From Kiritimatiellia bacterium (GTDB taxonomy: Bacteria; Verrucomicrobiota; Kiritimatiellia; RFP12; UBA1067), in contig JAFRBA010000069.1 in NCBI GenBank assembly GCA_017405115.1, positions 1 through 16,248 on the forward strand: DNA of 16,248 bases, in the 5' to 3' direction. A program made the translations under genes and the position numbers. How positions within the stretch are numbered: position 1 is the first letter of the stretch; every line of letters begins with the position of its first letter. Shown here piece after piece: positions 6,234-12,916 of the stretch. The notes under the pieces were generated by a model that searched no databases, had not been told where the DNA came from, and saw nothing but the letters and a program-made list of their open reading frames with translations.

Positions 6234-7310
6234 TTATTTCGTGGCTTCGGCGTAGGAGGCGTCATCCACTCTTTCGCACCATTCGTTCGACTGTTCCGTG
6301 CCGGGGACTTCGAGCGCAATATGCTGGAACCAGCTGTCCGGCGCGGCACCATGCCAGTGCTTGACGTTCGCAGGGATGTTCACCGTGTCGCCTTTCCTGA
6401 GACGTCGCGCGGGCTTGCCCCATTCTTGATAGTAGCCCTCTCCCGCAGTGACGATCAGTATTTGTCCGCCGCCCGTCTTCGCGTGGTGAATGTGCCAGTT
6501 ATTGCGGCAGCCCGGCTCGAACGTGACGCCGAAAGCCGGGACCTGCTCCAGAGTCAGCTTGTGGAGATAGCTCCTCCCCGTGAAATACTGTGCATACGCC
6601 GTATTCGGCTCGCCCACGGAAATAGGCGACCAGTTGCTTGGCAATTGCGACGGCTCGCTTGGACATTGGACGCGCCGCACGATTTCCGCCGCCTGCACAT
6701 CCGTCACGCCGTTCACTTTTGCCGTCGCAATATGCGCCTTCATCTGCGGCTCGGTTTCTGGACGCGCCGCGAGCGCGGCGATCGTGACGATCTCACGCGT
6801 CCGCCAGTCAAGCACGTCGCGCGCGAATATGTCGCCGAAGAGATGCGCCTTGAGGTAGGCGTCGAGCTGCGGATGGAAGTCGAAAAGGGCACCCTTGACT
6901 GGCCCGCCGCAGAGCTTCGTCTGGTTCGCCGTCCCGATTTCCAGCGCCTTGTCTCCCAAAACAAACGACCCGCCGTTACGGATCTTCCCACCATTCTCAT
7001 TCTCTGCACACTCCGCCTCTCCGCGCCTCCGCGTGAGACCATATCCTTCAATCTTCATAAGTGTCGCGGCGGCGTTTAGGGCCCTCGGGAAGCCGCAGTA
7101 AGCATAGAGCTGCCCGACGAGTTCCTTCGCCTCGTTGAGCGTGAGCCCCGCGTCGAACCCCGCCTTGAACGCCGCGCCGAGTTTGTCCTGCTCGCCACGC
7201 GCCACCGCCGCGCCGATGTCGATGATAGCGTTTTCCTTTGCCGTCAATTCTGCGGCGTTTGCCGTGATTGCCATCGACACAACAATTCCTCCTGCCAGCA
7301 GTGTATTCAC
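6234..7310 (-). CDS. Carboxymuconolactone decarboxylase (CMD)-cupin fusion protein
   Basis: A 358-residue protein. Residues 1-20 look like a weak signal peptide without a clear basic n-region. A first CMD half (about 22-90, with LVGQLYAYCGFPRALNA), a second CMD half (about 126-215, with IGTANQTKLCGGPVKG, HLFGDIFARDVLDWRTRE and TIAALAA) and a C-terminal cupin (about 232-335) follow. The cupin metal site is visible as NWHIHH (His273, His275), Gln283 and KHWH (His318). Fusions of this kind accompany aldo/keto reductases and flavodoxins in many anaerobes; the substrate is unknown. The start is a GTG (7308-7310) preceded by AAGGAG. Residues 92-108 are encoded by an in-frame copy of the dispersed repeat (7001-7039). 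Confidence 0.8.
   Translation of the reverse strand: MNTLLAGGIVVSMAITANAAELTAKENAIIDIGAAVARGEQDKLGAAFKAGFDAGLTLNEAKELVGQLYAYCGFPRALNAAATLMKIEGYGLTRRRGEAECAENENGGKIRNGGSFVLGDKALEIGTANQTKLCGGPVKGALFDFHPQLDAYLKAHLFGDIFARDVLDWRTREIVTIAALAARPETEPQMKAHIATAKVNGVTDVQAAEIVRRVQCPSEPSQLPSNWSPISVGEPNTAYAQYFTGRSYLHKLTLEQVPAFGVTFEPGCRNNWHIHHAKTGGGQILIVTAGEGYYQEWGKPARRLRKGDTVNIPANVKHWHGAAPDSWFQHIALEVPGTEQSNEWCERVDDASYAEATK
7001..7039 (-). repeat. Dispersed repeat inside the CMD-cupin reading frame
   Basis: The minus strand reads TCTCACGCGGAGGCGCGGAG then AGGCGGAGTGTGCAGAG. It shares its start with the intergenic repeat at 11092-11112 (TCTCACGCAGAGGCGCAAAG). It is translated in frame as LTRRRGEAECAE, filling the loop between the two CMD halves where homologues have a variable linker. 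Confidence 0.55.
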
Positions 7311-7330
7311 TTATTATCTCCTTCATGTTT

Positions 7331-7404
7331 GTCTCACGCCAAGTCCGCTAAGTTCGAAAAGTGTCTTGTCGTCTTTGCGGCCTTCGCGGACTTTGCATGA
7401 GACA
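7331..7404. repeat. Full-length hairpin repeat (copy b) between ADH and CMD-cupin genes
   Basis: The left arm begins GTCTCACGCCAAGTCCGC and the right arm, read in reverse complement, begins GTCTCATGCAAAGTCCGC, so the element is an imperfect inverted repeat of about 25-base arms with a short loop. It starts six bases after the stop of the alcohol dehydrogenase gene and ends 20 bases before the GTG of the next gene. It is the same family as 11802-11874 and the arms at 12491 and 12946. Confidence 0.8.
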
Positions 7405-7410
7405 CTGCCA

Positions 7411-8577
7411 TTACAGGCTCTGACGGAATATCTCCGCGACCTCCTCTTCGGTGAGCTGCTTGTAGCCGCCATCGAGCCGGAACGTCGCTTTCACGAGATC
7501 GGGAATCATCGCCTCAGTCGCGCCGAGTTCCGTGATGTTCATCGCGACGCCAATCTCGCGCATCCACGCCTCAAGCGCGGCGAGTCCTTCGTCCGCGATT
7601 TGGCCGTCGTTCTTTCCCGCTGGCGCGACGCCCCAGACGTTCTTGGCGAAGCGAGCGAACTTCTTGAGTCCGTACGACTTGATGAGGCGGTAGTACGGAA
7701 GCGACACCGCGGCGAGCGTCATGCCGTGCGTCGCGTCCGTAAGCGCGCTCACGGCCTGCCCGAGCATGTGCACCTCCCAGTCCGTGGACTTGCCCATAGC
7801 GATGAGCGTGTTGAGCGCCCAGGTCGCAGTCCACATGATGTTGCTCCTGGCCTCATAATCGTTCGGATCCTTCACCGCAGCGCGTGATGAGACTATCAGC
7901 GACTTCATGAGACCCTCGGCAATGTAGTCGCTTGTGTTGTCGTCCGTTCCGCTGAAGTACTGCTCCAGGATATGGCTCATGATGTCGTAGATGCCGGACA
8001 CCATCTGGCGGCGGGGGACGCTAAGCGTGAAGCGCGGATTGAGGATCGAGAACTTCGGGAATACGGCCGGGCCGAACACCTTGCCGACCTTGAGGTTCGC
8101 CGCATGGTTGGTGATGACGCTTCCGCCGTTCATCTCGCTTCCCGTGCCGACCATCGTAAGAACGCTTCCGACGGGGATGATGCGGCAGGACGGCTCCTCG
8201 AAACGCACGAAGTACTTCTCCCAGGGATCCTCTTCGCACCAGGTCGAGACGCTGACCGCCTTTGAATAGTCGATCGTCGAGCCGCCGCCGACGGCGAGGA
8301 TGAGGTCGACGTTGTTCGCCTTCGCTTTCGCAGCGCCGTCCATCAGCTTTTCAAGTGTCGGATTGGGCATCACGCCGCCGTCCTCGACGATGGTCTTGCC
8401 CGCCGCCTTCAGCGCGGCGACGACCTGGTCGTAGATTCCGTTCTTCTTTATCGAGCCGCCGCCATACGTGAGCATGACGGTCGGGCCGAACGCCGCGAGC
8501 TCGTCCTTGAGGAATCCCATCGCGTTCTCGCCGAAGTGGAGCCGCGTCGGGTTGTGGAATGTGAAGTTTCCGTTCAT
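7411..8577 (-). CDS. Iron-containing (group III) alcohol dehydrogenase, YqhD/butanol dehydrogenase-like
   Basis: A 388-residue protein of the Fe-ADH family. The N-terminal Rossmann part contains LTYGGGSIKKNGIYDQV (36-52), as in YqhD and butanol dehydrogenases that prefer NADPH, and AVGGGSTIDYSKA (95-107). The C-terminal helical part holds the four metal ligands in family order: Asp198 and His202 (YDIMSH), His270 (DWEVH) and His284 (TDATHGMTLA). It probably reduces short or medium-chain aldehydes to alcohols with NAD(P)H in the cytoplasm. AAAGGA precedes the ATG at 8575-8577. Together with the aldo/keto reductase at 10069 it recalls the E. coli yqhD-dkgA aldehyde-reducing pair. Full length, with no missing key residue. 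Confidence 0.92.
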   Translation of the reverse strand: MNGNFTFHNPTRLHFGENAMGFLKDELAAFGPTVMLTYGGGSIKKNGIYDQVVAALKAAGKTIVEDGGVMPNPTLEKLMDGAAKAKANNVDLILAVGGGSTIDYSKAVSVSTWCEEDPWEKYFVRFEEPSCRIIPVGSVLTMVGTGSEMNGGSVITNHAANLKVGKVFGPAVFPKFSILNPRFTLSVPRRQMVSGIYDIMSHILEQYFSGTDDNTSDYIAEGLMKSLIVSSRAAVKDPNDYEARSNIMWTATWALNTLIAMGKSTDWEVHMLGQAVSALTDATHGMTLAAVSLPYYRLIKSYGLKKFARFAKNVWGVAPAGKNDGQIADEGLAALEAWMREIGVAMNITELGATEAMIPDLVKATFRLDGGYKQLTEEEVAEIFRQSL

Positions 8578-8596
8578 TGGTTTGTCCTTTCGCTAA

Positions 8597-9040
8597 CTAT
8601 TTTTTCTTGCTGAAAATCTGCTTCATTCCGTTCTCGTCCAACGGACGCATGGGCACGAGTTCGAGCGACTTGATCATGTGCGGAGTCCCCTCCTTGTACT
8701 TGCGGAAGTGCGGCGTCGCGAGATGGGCCTTGTACGCCTCCTCGCTTCGGTATATCTCCACGATGCGGATGGACGTCGGCGATTCCTTCTTCTGCATCGG
8801 GAAGATGCACACTACCCCCGGCTCCTTGGCGACCGATTCCGCGCCCACCGAGCCAGCCGCCTCCAGGTAGGCGTCGAGCCATTCCGGGTGGATTTCCAGC
8901 TCTGCAATGCGAACCTGCATGTTTTCAGCTCCCTTTGAATTGCATGCCCGGTCGGGCGCATTGAGCGACATGCACCCCGACACCGCCGCAATCGGCAGGG
9001 CGCAGAGGGACACTATCATTTTCTTTACGTACGTAAGCAT
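8597..9040 (-). CDS. Predicted lipoprotein with antibiotic biosynthesis monooxygenase (ABM, YgiN-like) domain
   Basis: A 147-residue protein. Residues 1-23 form a lipoprotein signal (KK, hydrophobic stretch, lipobox VSGC with Cys23). An ABM domain follows (about 41-135): MQVRIAELEIHPEWLDAYLEAA, ESVAKEPGVVCIFPM, IRIVEIYRSEEAYKAHLATPHFRKY. The EPG motif and the AYKAHLxTPHF helix are family hallmarks. Such small ferredoxin-like-fold proteins act as quinol monooxygenases or bind hydrophobic substrates; a lipid-anchored version suggests work on the periplasmic face of a membrane. The ATG at 9038-9040 directly follows the TAA of the nitroreductase gene and lacks a Shine-Dalgarno, so translation may depend on re-initiation. 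An ATG seven codons on (9017-9019) would lose the Lys-Lys n-region. Confidence 0.75.
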   Translation of the reverse strand: MLTYVKKMIVSLCALPIAAVSGCMSLNAPDRACNSKGAENMQVRIAELEIHPEWLDAYLEAAGSVGAESVAKEPGVVCIFPMQKKESPTSIRIVEIYRSEEAYKAHLATPHFRKYKEGTPHMIKSLELVPMRPLDENGMKQIFSKKK

Positions 9041-9556
9041 TTACTTGTATGTCGCAAGGTTTTTGATGTCGCGCTTCTCGAAGTGCATTTTCGTTGGATC
9101 CGTACCTTTCTGGGGATATCCGACGTCGAGAAGAAACGACGGTGTGAGATTGGCTGGTATGTCGAATGCGGCTGACACTTCCCTTGGGTCGAAGAACTTC
9201 ACCCAGCACGAGCCGAGGCCCTGGTCGAATGCCTCCAGCATCATGTGCGTGCCTACAATCGAAGCGTCCATCACGCCAGAATTGTCGCTTGTGTCGAAAG
9301 GACTGACCCACGCCTTCGACTTGTCGTAGCATACGATGAACACAACGGGCGCCTCGTACGCGCAACGAGATAGCTTGTTTATCTTGGAGATCGCCTCTGC
9401 GCTCTTCAACACGTAGATGTGGAAGGGCTGAAGGTTCTTGGCAGTAGGAGCGACGCGGGCGGCCTCGAGTATCGCGTCAATCTTCTCCTGCTCCACAGGT
9501 TGTGCCGAAAGTTTTCGGCATGAATAGCGTTTCCTCGCCAGTTCGTTGAATGTCAT
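9041..9556 (-). CDS. Nitroreductase-family FMN oxidoreductase
   Basis: A 171-residue protein. RKRYSCRKL (8-16) is the N-terminal FMN-phosphate-binding arginine motif. AARVAPTAKNLQPFHIYVL (32-50) is the classic 'A..AP(S/T)A.N.QP' flavin-binding segment. DASIVGTHMMLEAFDQGLGSCWV (about 97-119) is the central helix motif, and LDVGYPQK (about 143-150) is the C-terminal 'GYP' loop. Family members are homodimers that reduce nitroaromatics, quinones or enones with NAD(P)H. At 171 residues it belongs to the short, compact class found in anaerobes. AAAGGA lies about ten bases before the ATG at 9554-9556. Its stop abuts the next start with no spacing. Confidence 0.88.
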   Translation of the reverse strand: MTFNELARKRYSCRKLSAQPVEQEKIDAILEAARVAPTAKNLQPFHIYVLKSAEAISKINKLSRCAYEAPVVFIVCYDKSKAWVSPFDTSDNSGVMDASIVGTHMMLEAFDQGLGSCWVKFFDPREVSAAFDIPANLTPSFLLDVGYPQKGTDPTKMHFEKRDIKNLATYK

Positions 9557-9618
9557 TTTCGTTTATCCTTTCAAAAACGTTCTTAGATCATTGCGAACTT
9601 TTCGATCTTCATAGGTTG

Positions 9619-10035
9619 TTACTTGGTTGCCCCGATGCCTTGCAGAATGCCTGCAATGCCTGTCGCGGCGACGTCCTTGCAGATCTTGCCGTCGGCATCG
9701 AACGAATAGAAGTTCATGACAGTGGTCTTGAACTTGCGTCCGTTCGGCTGAAGCCCCGCGAACACCTCGGTGCCGCTAAACGTACCGGAACATTCCCACT
9801 GGACGGCGACCGTCTTTTCGTCCGCCACCATGTCGACAAGTTTCCACTGCACATCCGGGAAACTCTTCCGCATGAGGCTGACGACGCTCAGGTATCCTTC
9901 CGCGCCGTAAAGCGGCGTGGGCGAAACGGGCGTATCGAACGCCGCCGTGTCCGCAATGAGTTTGCGCCCCAGCTCCAGGTCGTTCGTGTTGATGCACTTC
10001 TCGAAAAGCCGCATCGTCTCTCGGTTTTTGTTCAT
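9619..10035 (-). CDS. SnoaL-like / NTF2-fold ester cyclase-family protein
   Basis: A 138-residue NTF2-like protein with the features of SnoaL-like polyketide-cyclase/ester-cyclase proteins. There is an N-terminal helix (RLFEKCINTNDLELGRKLIAD), a conserved acidic stretch (AFDTPVSPTPLYGAEGYLSVVSLMRKSFPDVQW) and C-terminal strands VAVQWECSGTFSG and NGRKFKTTVMNFYSFDADGKI. These proteins have a cone-shaped pocket and bind small organic molecules; the activity of this one is not known. AGGACGAGAA precedes the ATG at 10033-10035. It lies between the aldo/keto reductase and nitroreductase genes, in the same orientation and with short gaps, so it is probably co-transcribed. Confidence 0.75.
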   Translation of the reverse strand: MNKNRETMRLFEKCINTNDLELGRKLIADTAAFDTPVSPTPLYGAEGYLSVVSLMRKSFPDVQWKLVDMVADEKTVAVQWECSGTFSGTEVFAGLQPNGRKFKTTVMNFYSFDADGKICKDVAATGIAGILQGIGATK

Positions 10036-10068
10036 TTCTCGTCCTATTCCATCATGTTTTCGCCTGAA

Positions 10069-11061
10069 TTAGAACGCACCTGTCTTGATGTGCGGGACGT
10101 AGGGCGCTTCGAGCGCAGCGATTTCTTCTGGCGATAGCGTGATGTCGAGCACGGAAACCGCCTCTTCGACATGCTTCACTGACGTGCATCCGACGATGGG
10201 CGCGGTAATGCCTGGCTTGGAGAGCATCCACGCGAGCGATTCCTGCGCCATCGTGCGCCCGTGGGCGGCGGCTATCTTTTCAAGGTTGTCCACCACCACT
10301 TTGTCGAGCGCATCCGTTGCTCCCCACACCATCGGCGAGACTTCATCAATTGCGTTGCGCGCGGTCTTCGTCCCCCACGGATGGGCGCACCTGCCGCCGG
10401 CGAGCGGACTCCACGGAACGACGGCCATCTTGCGGTCGCGGCAGAGCGGCAGTATCTCGCGTTCCTCCTCGCGGTAGATGAGGTTGTACTGCGGCTGGAG
10501 CGAGACGAACTTCGTCCAGCCGTTGCGCTCGGCAATCTGCTGCATGCGCTCAAGCTGCCAGGCGAAGATGGTCGAGGCGCCGATATAGCGCGCCTTGCCG
10601 CTTTTCACGACGTCGTGGAGCGCCTCCATGATCTCCTCCATCGGCGTGTTCGCATCAAGGCGGTGGATCTGGTAAAGATCAACGTAGTCCATGTTGAGGC
10701 GCTTAAGGGAGTGGTCGATCTCCGCCATGATGTTCTTGCGTGACGAACCGCCGCCGTTGGGCTTGCCGGGACGCATGTCGAAGTGCACCTTCGTCGCCAC
10801 CACGATCTCGTCGCGGTCGAGGCCGAAATCGCGTACAAGCCGTCCCGTGATCTCCTCGCTAGAACCCATCTGATAGACGTTCGCCGTATCAAAGTAGTTG
10901 ATGCCGAGGTCGATAGCCTTCTTGAAGAGCGGCTTCGCGTCGTCATAGTCGCGCGCCCACGGGAAAACGCCGTTCTCCTTGCCGGGCTTGCCGAAGCTCA
11001 TCATGCCGAGGCAGATGCGCGAGACATCCATCCCCGTGTTGCCGAATTTTATGTATTGCAT
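10069..11061 (-). CDS. Aldo/keto reductase
   Basis: A 330-residue (beta/alpha)8 aldo/keto reductase. The catalytic tetrad is intact: Asp58 (INYFDTANVY), Tyr63, Lys91 (VVATK) and His133 (LYQIHRLD). GSSEEITGRLV after the Tyr, FVSLQPQYNLIYREEEREILPLC, VVPWSPLAGG and the C-terminal cofactor-site segment PIVGCTSVKHVEEAV match the AKR11/YajO-like group. It should reduce aldehydes or ketones with NADPH in the cytoplasm. The ATG at 11059-11061 has only a weak purine stretch (GAGAAAG) upstream. It is preceded by the flavodoxin-fold gene at 11126 and followed after 33 bases by the SnoaL-like gene. Confidence 0.92.
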   Translation of the reverse strand: MQYIKFGNTGMDVSRICLGMMSFGKPGKENGVFPWARDYDDAKPLFKKAIDLGINYFDTANVYQMGSSEEITGRLVRDFGLDRDEIVVATKVHFDMRPGKPNGGGSSRKNIMAEIDHSLKRLNMDYVDLYQIHRLDANTPMEEIMEALHDVVKSGKARYIGASTIFAWQLERMQQIAERNGWTKFVSLQPQYNLIYREEEREILPLCRDRKMAVVPWSPLAGGRCAHPWGTKTARNAIDEVSPMVWGATDALDKVVVDNLEKIAAAHGRTMAQESLAWMLSKPGITAPIVGCTSVKHVEEAVSVLDITLSPEEIAALEAPYVPHIKTGAF

Positions 11062-11091
11062 TTCTTTTACTTTCTCGTAAACTATGATTTA

Positions 11092-11112
11092 TCTCACGCA
11101 GAGGCGCAAAGG
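11092..11112 (+). repeat. Half-copy of the dispersed repeat (GAGGCGC subtype)
   Basis: TCTCACGCAGAGGCGCAAAG followed by G, lying 13 bases beyond the stop of the flavodoxin-fold gene at 11126. No matching right arm is visible. It is the same subtype as the in-frame copy at 7001-7039. Confidence 0.6.
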
Positions 11113-11125
11113 CAATCACTCGCAG

Positions 11126-11764
11126 CTACCTCACGAAGTTGGTGAAGACGCCGCTTTCGTTTGCCGGCGGAAGAATGCCGGCGTCGCGTCCGGCCTTCTG
11201 GCACTTCATCACGTAAACCATGTTGCGCGCGAGGTTGCGCAGCGTCTGAAGTCCTTCGGGATCCTGCGGCACGTCGTCCTTCGTGAGCGCGTGGAACTCG
11301 TTCCAGTAGCTGCTCCCGACGACGATCATCTGAGAGATGGTCGCGTACTTGTTCAGCACGTCGAACGACGCGCTCGTTCCGGCTCGGCGCGCGACGACGA
11401 TCGACGCGACGGGCTTGTGGTGGAGTGCGGCGTATCCGTCGGCGCGCATCGTCGAGAAGAAGAGCCTGTCGAGGAAGCTCTGGATGCGTCCGGACGGATG
11501 CGCGTAGTAGACCGGCGAGCCGAAGACGAATCCGTCCGCATCCTTCGCCTTCTCGGCGAACGCGTTCACGCCGTCGTCCGCGAACACGCAGCGCTTCAGC
11601 TCGGCGCACTTGCCGCAGGCCATGCAGTCCGCTATCGGCTTGCCACCGATCGTGACGATCTCCGTCTCCACGCCTTCGGCGGCGAATACCTTGGCCATTT
11701 CATCGAGACCGGCCTTAGTCGAGCCATCCTGGTTCCACGAGCCGTTGAGCATAAGAACTTTCAT
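11126..11764 (-). CDS. Flavodoxin-fold NAD(P)H oxidoreductase with CxxCxxC motif
   Basis: A 212-residue NADPH-dependent FMN reductase-like protein. Residues 3-16 (VLMLNGSWNQDGST) are the FMN phosphate loop, CMACGKCAELKRC gives Cys47, Cys50, Cys53 and Cys59, and GFVFGSPVYYAHPSG (about 78-92) is the second flavin loop. The C-terminal region with RNLARNMVYVMKC is usual for this iron-sulfur-flavoprotein-like subgroup. It probably transfers hydride-derived electrons to quinones or other small acceptors. The ATG at 11762-11764 is preceded by AAAGGA. An upstream in-frame extension (to 11821) reads through the repeat and is not credible. The repeat hairpin at 11802-11874 lies between this gene and the Tat flavodoxin upstream. 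Confidence 0.84.
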   Translation of the reverse strand: MKVLMLNGSWNQDGSTKAGLDEMAKVFAAEGVETEIVTIGGKPIADCMACGKCAELKRCVFADDGVNAFAEKAKDADGFVFGSPVYYAHPSGRIQSFLDRLFFSTMRADGYAALHHKPVASIVVARRAGTSASFDVLNKYATISQMIVVGSSYWNEFHALTKDDVPQDPEGLQTLRNLARNMVYVMKCQKAGRDAGILPPANESGVFTNFVR

Positions 11765-11801
11765 TTTACCGTTCCTTTCTTGTCGTTTTGTCTCTCGTTT
11801 T

Positions 11802-11874
11802 GTCTCACGCCAAGTTCGCAAAGTCCGCGAGGCTTCGTTCCCTCTTTGCGAACTTTGCGGACTTTGCGTGAGAC
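11802..11874. repeat. Full-length hairpin repeat (copy d) between two flavodoxin genes
   Basis: The left arm begins GTCTCACGCCAAGTTCGC; the right arm in reverse complement begins GTCTCACGCAAAGTCCGC. The arms are about 31 bases with few mismatches, around a loop near CTTCGTTCC. It begins one base after the stop of the Tat-flavodoxin gene (reading leftwards). Within each arm the unit GCAAAGTNC recurs at nine-base spacing. There is no terminal T-run. Confidence 0.82.
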
Positions 11875-11875
11875 T

Positions 11876-12457
11876 TTACTTGCCTGCAATCCTCTCGGCG
11901 GCGAACGCCTCCAGCGCCTTGACGTTGGACTTGATCGACGAGCCGCTGAACGCCTTGGGCTCCAGCACCGTGGATTCTGGCAGAAGGGCGGCAAAGTCAC
12001 GTCCGAGGCTCTGCATCCCGCCGCCGCCATGCGTCTGGAAGAGGCACACCGTCTTGCCCTTGAGCGCGTCCTTGCTCTGCGTCACCCATGTGCGCACGGG
12101 CGGCGCCATTGTGCCCCACCAGTTAGGCGAGCCGACGAAGACGAGATCGTACTTCGCGAGGTCGAGTCCATCGATGGGCTTGATCGGGCGGAGCGTCTTT
12201 CCGTAGCACTCCGGCTTCGCCTCGTCGCAGCACTTGTTGAAGTCGCTGTTGTAGGGCGTCTCGGCCTTGATCTCGAAGAGCGCCGCACCGGCCTTCTTCG
12301 CGATGGTCGTCGCCGCGAAGCGCGTGTTTCCGCTCCACGAGAAGTACACGACTGCGCATTTCATTTTCTTTTCTCCTTCGTTTGCGAATGAAAAACCGTG
12401 GATCGCCGCCACACCCGCGACGGCTCCTATGCACTTGGCAAATTCCCTTCTGTTCAT
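11876..12457 (-). CDS. Flavodoxin with twin-arginine (Tat) signal
   Basis: A 193-residue protein. MNRREFAKCIGAVAGVAAIHGFSFA (1-25) has the RRxFxK twin-arginine motif and a hydrophobic segment, indicating export of a folded, cofactor-loaded protein. The rest is a flavodoxin (Flavodoxin_4-like): VVYFSWSGNTRFAATTIAK (36-54) is the FMN phosphate loop, FVGSPNWWGTMAPPVRTW (107-124) the second loop and FQTHGGGGMQSLGRDF (140-155) the third. Secreted flavodoxins of this kind accompany aldo/keto reductases, nitroreductases and CMD proteins in anaerobic bacteria. AAGGAG precedes the ATG at 12455-12457. An in-frame ATG at residue 32 (MKCAVVYFS) would give a cytoplasmic form, and a Shine-Dalgarno-like GAGAAAAGAAA precedes it, so two forms are possible. 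Confidence 0.84.
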   Translation of the reverse strand: MNRREFAKCIGAVAGVAAIHGFSFANEGEKKMKCAVVYFSWSGNTRFAATTIAKKAGAALFEIKAETPYNSDFNKCCDEAKPECYGKTLRPIKPIDGLDLAKYDLVFVGSPNWWGTMAPPVRTWVTQSKDALKGKTVCLFQTHGGGGMQSLGRDFAALLPESTVLEPKAFSGSSIKSNVKALEAFAAERIAGK

Positions 12458-12490
12458 TGTCGTTGCTCCTTTTGGTTTGTTGCACATCTT

Positions 12491-12522
12491 GTCTCACGCA
12501 AAGTCCGCAAAGTACGCAAAGT
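12491..12522 (+). repeat. Left arm of the repeat element (copy e)
   Basis: GTCTCACGCAAAGTCCGC, then AAAGTACGCAAAGT. It begins eight bases beyond the stop of the GxxExxY gene. It contains GCAAAGTCC and GCAAAGTAC in tandem, nine bases apart, the internal periodicity of the family. Confidence 0.8.
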
Positions 12523-12529
12523 AGTTATT

Positions 12530-12907
12530 TCAGAGATTGTTCACAACACGTTGGATTCCGTCTTTCAACGATGGCATGCCAAAGTTGACGACATATCCAA
12601 GCCTCTTGTCCAATAGACGCAAATAAGTTAGGCATTGTTTTGCGAAAACTGGTTCATTACGGGAGACAGACTTAAGTTCAACTACGACTGCATCATCAAC
12701 GAGCAAATCTACACGAAACATATTCTCATAAGAAGTACCGTTGAATACGACCGTACCGTTCTTCTCTTCTTCAACAGAATGTCCCAACCGGCGTAGTTCC
12801 GCGGCAAGAAAAATGCGATATGCCTTTTCAAGCAGCCCGCTCCCAAAACGGGAATGAATTGCAAATGCGGAATCAAGGACGTCTTTGCCTATCTTTTCAA
12901 TATCCAT
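12530..12907 (-). CDS. GxxExxY protein (PDDEXK_3 nuclease-fold family)
   Basis: A 125-residue protein with the naming motif GLLEKAY (Gly24, Glu27, Tyr30) after FAIHSRFGS. The restriction-endonuclease-like core is visible: Asp67 (FRVDLLV), Glu77-x-Lys79 (VVELKS), then Gln91 (KQCLTYLRL) and the ending RLGYVVNFGMPSLKDGIQRVVNNL. This is the PF13366 / TIGR04256-type family of unknown function with a complete D-ExK-Q active-site pattern, so nuclease or DNA-binding activity is plausible but unproven. AAGGAG six bases before the ATG overlaps the stop codon of TetR, giving a nine-base gap and probable translational coupling. The gene is precisely enclosed by inverted arms of the dispersed repeat. Confidence 0.9.
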   Translation of the reverse strand: MDIEKIGKDVLDSAFAIHSRFGSGLLEKAYRIFLAAELRRLGHSVEEEKNGTVVFNGTSYENMFRVDLLVDDAVVVELKSVSRNEPVFAKQCLTYLRLLDKRLGYVVNFGMPSLKDGIQRVVNNL

Positions 12908-12916
12908 ATATTCTCC

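Noticed and set aside
9025..9036. Perfect 12-base palindrome TTACGTACGTAA
   Set aside because: It is inside the signal-peptide coding part of the ABM gene; short and probably chance, with no second copy seen.
11802..11874. The hairpin repeats as ordinary Rho-independent terminators
   Set aside because: The stems are very long, there is no following T-run, and copies occur inside a reading frame.
11084..12391. A 435-codon open frame on the plus strand across the flavodoxin genes
   Set aside because: It is antisense to two well-supported genes, Arg/His-rich with no family motifs, and an effect of high-GC codon bias. Other long plus-strand frames, such as 6078-7079 and 7135-7887, are rejected for the same reason.
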